Below are positions 57,287-64,000 of a stretch of DNA of 64,000 nt, piece by piece. This DNA comes from an uncultured Fibrobacter sp. (GTDB lineage Bacteria; Fibrobacterota; Fibrobacteria; Fibrobacterales; Fibrobacteraceae). The translations under genes and the position numbers were made by a program. The stretch's first letter is position 1; the number at the start of each line of letters is the position of its first letter. The stretch is taken from assembly GCA_946186895.1 (NCBI GenBank), contig CAMHOW010000004.1:1-64000 (forward strand). Direction: 5' to 3'. A model generated the notes under the pieces. The model saw nothing but the letters and a program-made list of their open reading frames with translations, searched no databases and had not been told where the DNA came from.

Positions 57287-57937
57287 GTGATGCGTAAATT
57301 CATAAGGAAAATATTCAAGCGTTCTGTGCTTCTTTTGGCGGCGGTACTTTGTAGCCTGCTGCTGGTATTTTCCGTGACTCTTGCCAACATGTTCCTTACC
57401 GGAAAGATTTTCCACGAAAAGAAATACGTAAAAACGGAAGTCTCTGTCAAGAAAGTGGAAGAGATGGAAAAGAAGGTGGAAAAGAAAAAGCCCGCCCGCA
57501 AGCCGGAACGCCAAAAGACCACGTCCCGCACGCCAAAGGCTGGGCCTAGGCTCGCCATGAATCTCGGGGTAGCTTCGGGTACGGCAGGTGCCGCCATCAA
57601 CGAGGAACTTGTAGCGGATTTTCGTGGCGGCGCCATGTCCAGCGAAAAGGGCGATGTAGATAAAAAGCCCGAAAGCCGGGCCATGCCCAATTTCCAGGTG
57701 CCGCCCCAGATTAGGGACCGGGAAATTGATGCGACTTTACGACTGAGCTTCTGCGTAGATGTGGGCGGTCGCGTTTATGATATCCGCGTAATCGAAGAAT
57801 CTCCGGCAGGTTCCGGGCTAGCTGCCGCCGGTCGCGAGGCTCTTGGCCGCATGACTTTTGCCCCTGCCGAAAAAGACGGCAAGGCGGTGGCATTCTGCGG
57901 TATGGAACAGCCTTTCGAGGTGAAGTTTAGGGACTAG
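57287..57937 (+). CDS. TonB-like energy transducer (TonB C-terminal domain)
   Basis: N-terminal TM, Lys/Pro-rich linker, IDATLRLSFCVDVGGRVYDIRVIEESPAGSGLAAAGREALGRMTFAPAEKDGKAV. Confidence 0.85.
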   Translation: MMRKFIRKIFKRSVLLLAAVLCSLLLVFSVTLANMFLTGKIFHEKKYVKTEVSVKKVEEMEKKVEKKKPARKPERQKTTSRTPKAGPRLAMNLGVASGTAGAAINEELVADFRGGAMSSEKGDVDKKPESRAMPNFQVPPQIRDREIDATLRLSFCVDVGGRVYDIRVIEESPAGSGLAAAGREALGRMTFAPAEKDGKAVAFCGMEQPFEVKFRD

Positions 57938-57941
57938 AGCA

Positions 57942-58961
57942 ATGCGTTATCCGTTATTCATTTTGCTTTCCGTTGCTTTCGCCTTTGCGGCCCAGTCCTC
58001 TTACGACCTGATGGAGCGCGCCAACGCCCTTTACCGTAGTGGAAAGTTCAGCCAGGCCATCATTTTGTACCACAAGGCCGAAGAACGTGGTGCCGATCCT
58101 ACGGCCACCAGCTTCAACATCGCCAACAGTTATTACCAGATGAACAAGTACCCTGAGGCGGCTGCCGCTTACCGCAAGGCGGTAGACTTTTCTAACGGGG
58201 CTTTTTCGCCGGCGCTGTTCAATATGGCGAGCGTGTATTTCCGCTTGAAACAGTATCCGGAATGCATTGCTGCCTACCATCGGGCATTGAAACTTGAACC
58301 GGCCAACATTTCGGGCTGGCTCTACCTGGGCGAGGCCTACAGCAAGGTGGGCGACAAGGTGGGGGCGTTGCGTTCTGTGGAAAAGGCTTACCAGTTGGAC
58401 CCCGATGACCTGAGTGTGGTCTACCAGCTTTCAGAGGCAAACATCGCTATGGACGATTTTGACCGTGCCGTTGAAATTGTCCGCAAGGGTTATACGGCCC
58501 ATCCTGAAGAAGTGGATTTTCTGGTTTACTTGGGAGATGTTTTCCGCTTGAACAAGCAGTACGAACAGAGTGCGGGCCATTATCGCGAAGCCCTGGGCGT
58601 GCGGCCCGACGATGTGAATGTCATGTATAAGTTGGCCGACGTTCTGGCCGAAGACAACAAGCCTTTCGTGGCTATGGACATTCTCACCAACATCCTGCAA
58701 ATCAAGCCGGATTTTTCGGACGCCGCCATCTTTTTAGGGAATCTTGCCTACGATTCGAAATTCCTGGACCGTGCGGAATATGCCTATGAGCTTGCCGCCA
58801 AGAAGGGCAACCCCGAGGCGATTTTTGGGTTCAAGAATATGGCCTATGACGCCATGGCGAAAAAGCATAACGAAGAGGCTTTACGCCTTCTCCACATTGC
58901 GCAAAAGTACTACCCGTCGGATCTGTCGCTACAAGCCGACATCATGGAGCTGGAACGCTAA
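57942..58961 (+). CDS. Tetratricopeptide repeat protein
   Basis: Multiple TPR units (ANALYRSGKFSQAIILYHKAEERG, ...). Confidence 0.88.
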   Translation: MRYPLFILLSVAFAFAAQSSYDLMERANALYRSGKFSQAIILYHKAEERGADPTATSFNIANSYYQMNKYPEAAAAYRKAVDFSNGAFSPALFNMASVYFRLKQYPECIAAYHRALKLEPANISGWLYLGEAYSKVGDKVGALRSVEKAYQLDPDDLSVVYQLSEANIAMDDFDRAVEIVRKGYTAHPEEVDFLVYLGDVFRLNKQYEQSAGHYREALGVRPDDVNVMYKLADVLAEDNKPFVAMDILTNILQIKPDFSDAAIFLGNLAYDSKFLDRAEYAYELAAKKGNPEAIFGFKNMAYDAMAKKHNEEALRLLHIAQKYYPSDLSLQADIMELER

Positions 58962-58962
58962 C

Positions 58963-60645
58963 CTACAGCGTCTGCAACAACAATATGGCTAGCACCTGCC
59001 CGCTTAAAATTCGGAGCAGCATGGTGAGCGGGTAAACTGAAGCATAACCGATGTTCACCGCTTCGCTGTCGGCCTGGCTGTTGGCAAAGGCCAATGCCGG
59101 CGGGTCCGTGGTAGCACCTGCAAGCACACCGCAGAGCGAAAGGTAGTTCACCTTGAAAACCAGGTGCCCTACAGCTGCCATGATGGCGAGCGGAACAAAG
59201 GTGATAATGGCGGCGAGTCCCATGTAGTAGAGCCCGCTTCCGTTCAGCAACACGTCAAAGAACTTGATGCCTGCATTGAGACCCACGCAGCTGAGGAAGA
59301 GCGTGAGCCCGAATTCCCGGAGCATCAGGTTGGCGCTGTTGGCCATGAAAAAGTTCAGCGGTCCGATTTTGCGCTTGCGGCTGAGGAGGATGGCCACAAT
59401 CAGCGGGCCACCCGCAAGCCCAAGCTTTAGCGGGGTAGGCATCCCGGGAATGGCGAAGGGAATGCTTCCTACGATGACGCCCAAGAAAATGCCCAAGAAC
59501 GCGGGCAGGATTTCCGGGTGGTCCAGGGCGGTGAGGGAGTTGCCCAGTTTCTTTGCGACGATGTCGAGTCCAGAGGCGGGGCCCACGATTTTCAGCTTGT
59601 CGGCAAACTTGATGCGCAAATCCAGACGGCCCGTAAACTTGAACCCGCTCCGGGTCACGCGACTTACGGTCACGCCAAAGCGCTCCGCCAGAGCCAGGGA
59701 TCCGATGGTACGGCCCAGTATTTTCTTGTTGGTCACGAGCACGGTTCTTACCTGGATGGGTTCCGTATTCTTGGCGGGAATGGCGGTGATGGGCGTGTCC
59801 AGACGCTTGCCGATAATCTTTTCCATGGCGGCAACGGCCTCGGGCATGCCTACGATGTGCACCTTGTCGCCTTTCTCGATGACGGTCTTTCCGTTGGGGG
59901 TAAAGATGTTTTCGCCCCGCAAGAGTCGGGTCACCACTACACCGCTAGAAATCAGGTCCGGGATTTCTTTCAGCATGATTCCGTACAGGTTCTGGTTATC
60001 TACCGTAAGGCTGCAGGATTCGATTTCCTTGCTGGTGGCGGCGATTTCGTCGGCGTAGTCGGTTGCCGCCTTGGCGGGGTCCTGCCGGAACACGAGTCGC
60101 ACGAGCAGCATTACGAGAATAATCCCGATAACGCCGAAGGGGTAGGCTACCGCATACCCGATTCCTGTCAGGGAAGTATCTACGCCGGCGGCGGCGAATG
60201 CGGAATTGGCGGCTCCCAGCGAGGGCGTGTTGGTCACTGCTCCGCAGAGCATGCCGATAAGCACGGGCACGTTGTCGTGCATGCTGGTAAAGAAGTAAAG
60301 GCAGAGGGTCACGATAACGCCCAGCAGCACAATCCCCACAGAAAGAATGTTCAGCACCAGCCCGTGCCTACGGATGGAATCCATGAAGCCTGGGCCCACC
60401 TGCATGCCGATGGTATAGACGAACAGGATAAGGCCGAACTCCTGGATAAAATGGAGCACATTTCCTTCGACGCGAAGCCCCAGGTGCCCAAGCAAGATGC
60501 CCACGAACAGGGCTCCAGCTCCGCCAAGGCTAATCCCCTTGACCTTGATTTTTCCGACCATGAGGCCGACTGCCGCCGTGAGGGCAATCGCCACAATTTG
60601 TTGCCCTACCGAGGGCTGTGTGAATAGATTGATAAGCCAGGTCAT
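58963..60645 (-). CDS. AspT/YidE/YbjL duplication transporter with TrkA-C domains
   Basis: FGLILFVYTIGMQVGPGFMDS, LCGAVTNTPSLGAAN, LAGATTDPPALAFAN. Confidence 0.9.
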   Translation of the reverse strand: MTWLINLFTQPSVGQQIVAIALTAAVGLMVGKIKVKGISLGGAGALFVGILLGHLGLRVEGNVLHFIQEFGLILFVYTIGMQVGPGFMDSIRRHGLVLNILSVGIVLLGVIVTLCLYFFTSMHDNVPVLIGMLCGAVTNTPSLGAANSAFAAAGVDTSLTGIGYAVAYPFGVIGIILVMLLVRLVFRQDPAKAATDYADEIAATSKEIESCSLTVDNQNLYGIMLKEIPDLISSGVVVTRLLRGENIFTPNGKTVIEKGDKVHIVGMPEAVAAMEKIIGKRLDTPITAIPAKNTEPIQVRTVLVTNKKILGRTIGSLALAERFGVTVSRVTRSGFKFTGRLDLRIKFADKLKIVGPASGLDIVAKKLGNSLTALDHPEILPAFLGIFLGVIVGSIPFAIPGMPTPLKLGLAGGPLIVAILLSRKRKIGPLNFFMANSANLMLREFGLTLFLSCVGLNAGIKFFDVLLNGSGLYYMGLAAIITFVPLAIMAAVGHLVFKVNYLSLCGVLAGATTDPPALAFANSQADSEAVNIGYASVYPLTMLLRILSGQVLAILLLQTL

Positions 60646-60710
60646 AGTTAGGGAATAGGGGTTAGGATCCATCCTGAAAAATAACAACTAACTCCACCGG
60701 AGGGGTGTAG

Positions 60711-61277
60711 TTATTTCTTGATGCAACGGACAGAGGCGAAAATGTTCTTGTTGAAGTGTTCGTAGGCGATTCCGGAGTCGGTAATGCGGACAAGGTAAGC
60801 CCTGGAATCGTCATAGCTGTCGCTTGTCCAGAAGCTGGCGCTTACGCCCTTGTCGGCGAAGTTTCCGTCGTAGTACTTGAATCCGGCGAAGAGGGCGTTA
60901 AAACCATTGGCGCTTTTGAGTGCGACGGGTTCGCTTGTGCCGAAGGCAGCCTTGAAGTCTTCTACGGTGGGGAGCGCCCAACCGGTGGGGCATACGTTAC
61001 CCGTTGCAGAGGCGAAGGTGTACAGGCGTCCGTCCGTATTGCAGTTGTCGTGGTTGTTGGCGTAGCACACGCTTGAATCCGGAGTAAACACGTCCAGGTT
61101 TTCGGCCATCCAGGTTTTTCCGCCCAGAGTTGCGGTCTTGTAGGTCTTTTCGGGGCAGGCGAGGGTGTGGCCGGCCTCGTTGTAGGCGCAGTCCCGGTTG
61201 TCGTTGCAGGCGGTAAAGGCGAAGGCGGTGAATGCGACGAGGGCTGTGGTGGCAAGTGTTTTAAGAACCGATTTCAT
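60711..61277 (-). CDS. FISUMP-domain lipoprotein
   Basis: MKSVLKTLATTALVAFTAFAFTAC; YKTATLGGKTWMAENLDVFTPDSSVCYAN...GRLYTFASATGNVCPTGWALPTVEDF. Confidence 0.88.
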   Translation of the reverse strand: MKSVLKTLATTALVAFTAFAFTACNDNRDCAYNEAGHTLACPEKTYKTATLGGKTWMAENLDVFTPDSSVCYANNHDNCNTDGRLYTFASATGNVCPTGWALPTVEDFKAAFGTSEPVALKSANGFNALFAGFKYYDGNFADKGVSASFWTSDSYDDSRAYLVRITDSGIAYEHFNKNIFASVRCIKK

Positions 61278-61483
61278 GAGAACTCCTTTGAATGTGCCTT
61301 GGGGCTTTTTTGTTTTCGGTGACAAAGATAAAACATGATTTTGATATTGACTAATAAATAATTTTTTCATTTTTAATCACTTTTTTTGATGATTTTTCTA
61401 AAAATCCTTATTTTACCCTTCTGTATCCTGATTTTATTGTTTATATTTGTGTTATAAAAATTTTTGATGAATTGGAGTTTGTC

Positions 61484-62374
61484 ATGGAATTGACCCATAT
61501 CAAGTACTTTTTGGAAGTGGCTCGCACCGAGCACGTGACCCAGAGTGCCAAGAACCTTTGCATTGTGCAGCCTGCGCTGACTCACGCCATCCACAAGCTA
61601 GAAGACGAACTGGGGGTCAAGCTTTTCAAGTCCAGCGGCCGTAACATCAAGCTTACCGAAGCGGGTGATTACTTCTACAAAAAGGTGAAGCCCCTTTACG
61701 AAGACATCGAGGCCCTGCCTGCCCGCCTTCGGGCCAAGTCCGACAAGCAGGCCATTACCGTGAGCCTCAAGGTCCTGGCGGCCTCGTCCTTTGTGACCAA
61801 TGCGGTTATCCAGTACAAGAAAGACGCTCCGGCGCTCCGTTTCTACCTGGTGCAGAAAGAGGAATCCTCCCTCTACGACATTTCCATCCAGACTTTCGCC
61901 AACTATCGTCCGCAGGAAAATCCCGACGAAGAGGTTTTTGTCTGTTCCGAGAACATCTACCTTGCTGTACCCAATACGGCGGAATACAAGAAGCGCGACA
62001 GTATCTCGCTGCATGAACTGGGCGACACCAACTTTATCGGTCTTTACGGCTCCAAGCAACTCCACACCATCTGCGAAGATTACTGCAACCGTATAGGTTT
62101 CCAGGCCCACCTGATTTTTGAGAGCGACAACGCCCTTATGGTCAAGGACGCCATCGCAGGCGGCCTGGGCGTGGGATTCTGGCCCGAGTTCTCCTGGGGC
62201 AAGGTGGACAACCGCAGAATCAAACTCTTGAAGATTACCGATATCGAATTCAAGCGCGATATCGTGGTGACGCTCCTCCGTGGCAAGCAGGACAATTCCC
62301 ACATCGAAGGGTTCTACAAGTTCCTGGTAAACCAGCTGAAGCGTTCCGCCGGCCGCAAGAAGGAACAGCAGTAG
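61484..62374 (+). CDS. LysR family transcriptional regulator
   Basis: MELTHIKYFLEVARTEHVTQSAKNLCIVQPALTHAIHKLEDELGVKLF. Confidence 0.93.
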   Translation: MELTHIKYFLEVARTEHVTQSAKNLCIVQPALTHAIHKLEDELGVKLFKSSGRNIKLTEAGDYFYKKVKPLYEDIEALPARLRAKSDKQAITVSLKVLAASSFVTNAVIQYKKDAPALRFYLVQKEESSLYDISIQTFANYRPQENPDEEVFVCSENIYLAVPNTAEYKKRDSISLHELGDTNFIGLYGSKQLHTICEDYCNRIGFQAHLIFESDNALMVKDAIAGGLGVGFWPEFSWGKVDNRRIKLLKITDIEFKRDIVVTLLRGKQDNSHIEGFYKFLVNQLKRSAGRKKEQQ

Positions 62375-62375
62375 C

Positions 62376-63530
62376 GTGACCAAGCCCAACTACTTTCCCG
62401 CCATTGACGGGCTTAGGCTTTTGGCCAGCGTAAATATTGTGATGCTCCACCTGGGCAGTTCCAGCGCGCTGAATTACATGCAGGATTGCAAGTGGCTCAT
62501 GCCCATCATAAATGCTCCCGCTTTTGCGGCGGGCATCTTCTACGTGTTTGCCGGGTTCCTGTTTGCAAGCAAGTTCAGCGATCCGGAACGCCGTATTCCC
62601 GTAATCCCCTTCATGTTTGCCCGTATCGCGAAGCTCTATCGCCTGCATTTTTTCATGACGATCTTGATGTTCGTGGTGTTGATTTTCAAGTTCAGCGGAT
62701 ACACCCACCTGCCGGGACTCTCTGAAATTGGCGACTGCGCCTCGGCGGGCCTTGCCAAGATGACGCACCCCTGGCGAAGCCTGCTCTTGCACCTTTCCCT
62801 TACCTGGTCTATCGTTCCGGACTTGGGAATGAAACTGAATGAGCCCTCTTGGTCCCTGACCAGTTTCTTCATGTGCTACGCCATTACGCCTTGGTTCAGC
62901 CGTTGGCTTTTCCGCCAGAAGTACCGTACGCTTTGGGTGCTGTTCGGCACGCTGTTCATTCCTGGGATTTTGTGGGCGGTCTTCTTTGGCGCCTCCGACA
63001 ACCTGTGGTTCAGCGGTTATGAGGCCAAGTACCGCTTCTTCCATATTTTTGCCCCGGTCCGCATTTTTGAATACCTGTTCGGCATGGTGCTTTTTAGGCT
63101 GTACAGCGAGGGCGGTTTTGATTTTCTCAAGAAGAAGTTTGCAAGCGGCATTGCCCAAGCGGTGACTCTTGCCGCCATATACGGGAGCCTGTTCCTGCTT
63201 CGGCCCGAATGGAACCCCGGTGTGAACTATTTCTTCCATCATAGCCTGCCCATTCTGCTTTATGGATTGTTCCTGCTTTCACTGCTGAATGGTACGGGCT
63301 TTGCGGCTCGGTTCTTCTGTATTCCGCTGGTTCGCAAGGTGGGCCGGGCAAGCTTTTACCCCTACCTGATCCACCTGCCGATTATCACCATCGCCTGGGG
63401 ACTGTGTAACCTGAACAAGCCCTTGAATACCCTGATCCTGATGGTCTTTATCTATACTATCAGCACGCTGTACATGGAATTCAAGACCTGGCGCCGCAAG
63501 CGGGCCAAGGCAAAAATGGCCGGGAAGTAG
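62376..63530 (+). CDS. Acyltransferase 3 family membrane protein
   Basis: FPAIDGLRLLASVNIVMLHLG, PSWSLTSFFMCYAITPW. Confidence 0.85.
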   Translation: MTKPNYFPAIDGLRLLASVNIVMLHLGSSSALNYMQDCKWLMPIINAPAFAAGIFYVFAGFLFASKFSDPERRIPVIPFMFARIAKLYRLHFFMTILMFVVLIFKFSGYTHLPGLSEIGDCASAGLAKMTHPWRSLLLHLSLTWSIVPDLGMKLNEPSWSLTSFFMCYAITPWFSRWLFRQKYRTLWVLFGTLFIPGILWAVFFGASDNLWFSGYEAKYRFFHIFAPVRIFEYLFGMVLFRLYSEGGFDFLKKKFASGIAQAVTLAAIYGSLFLLRPEWNPGVNYFFHHSLPILLYGLFLLSLLNGTGFAARFFCIPLVRKVGRASFYPYLIHLPIITIAWGLCNLNKPLNTLILMVFIYTISTLYMEFKTWRRKRAKAKMAGK

Positions 63531-63761
63531 GGGCGAAAGCTGTTTTTGTTCTGCGATTTTGTTCGCTTGATACATTGTATTGTAAAATTTTTTGCCATTT
63601 TATCAAATGGTGCAGGATAAAAATGGTTAAATCTTTGTAAATTTGCGCTTTCTGTATCATAGAAAAGTAAATTTTATATCATATGCCGCCATTTTTTGAA
63701 AAAATGGCGATTCTGTATTTTTGCATAATCCTTTTCCCCTTTTTTCATTTATATTCATGGT

Positions 63762-64000
63762 ATGGATTCTGTTATCGCGTACCAGGACTATCGGGCTTTT
63801 ATGCAACAGTGGTTTGCAGAAAAAAAGGCCCGTTCCGCCATGACGTGGCGGGAGTTTGCGAAGCTGGCTGGTTTCAAGTCCCCGGTGTATCTCAAGCTGG
63901 TATGCGAAGGAAAGTCAAGCTTAAGGGGGCAGGGCGTTTTGCGTGTAGCGCGGGCAATGGGGTTGGAAGGCTTTGAACAGGCATACTTCAGGTCCATGGT
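63762..64000 (+). CDS. TIGR02147 family (Fibrobacter paralogous) protein, truncated at window end
   Basis: MDSVIAYQDYRAFMQQWFAEKKARSAMTWREFAKLAGFKSPVYLKLVCEGKSSLRGQGVLRVARAMGLEGFEQAYFRSMV; not in the ORF track because no stop lies in the window. Confidence 0.75.
   Translation, partial: MDSVIAYQDYRAFMQQWFAEKKARSAMTWREFAKLAGFKSPVYLKLVCEGKSSLRGQGVLRVARAMGLEGFEQAYFRSM

Noticed and set aside
59518-60627. 369-aa plus-strand ORF opposite the AspT/YidE transporter
   Set aside because: Shadow ORF of a clearly coding minus strand.
62250-63242. 330-aa minus-strand ORF opposite the acyltransferase
   Set aside because: Shadow ORF; Q/E/K/R-rich without motifs.
63595-63610. Hairpin CCATTT-TATC-AAATGG upstream of the TIGR02147 gene
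   Set aside because: Short AT-rich stem with no second copy; insufficient to call a regulatory element.

Overview
The window is chromosomal DNA from a Fibrobacter-like bacterium. The genus call rests on two FISUMP-type lipoproteins, a TIGR02147-like gene running off the right edge, and the overall gene complement. Coding density is high on both strands. I found no tRNA, rRNA, CRISPR array or transposase. Recognisable blocks: queC-queD-queE behind a preQ1-I riboswitch-like leader; a minus-strand surface-glycan block (LTA-synthase-like, two glycosyltransferases, LicC-like nucleotidyltransferase, PLP aminotransferase, LicD, flippase); rpiB-lptC-lptA-lptB-rpoN-hpf-hprK-MCE; an ECF sigma / DUF4384-like putative anti-sigma / caspase operon; an AT-richer defence island at about 33.2-42.5 kb (XRE+ImmA/IrrE, DUF4417-like gene, possible toxin/immunity pair, type III R-M, DinD, HigBA-like); a protective-antigen-like pore-former gene; a TonB-dependent receptor with partner lipoprotein; and a TtpC-type TonB energising operon. 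Main hunt results: (1) two copies, about 36 kb apart, of an apparently undescribed structured RNA element with covarying helices and a conserved GAGAATAAG / CTTRTTCTC complementarity; (2) a 30-nt promoter-like motif with identical spacing upstream of both the ECF sigma-caspase operon and the TonB receptor; (3) consensus sigma-54 sites upstream of hsp20 and at the start of the lptC...rpoN operon; (4) a PA-like pore-former; (5) a GTCAT-bounded palindromic repeat family, including an in-frame intragenic copy. All calls were made by reading the sequence; no search or folding program was run.
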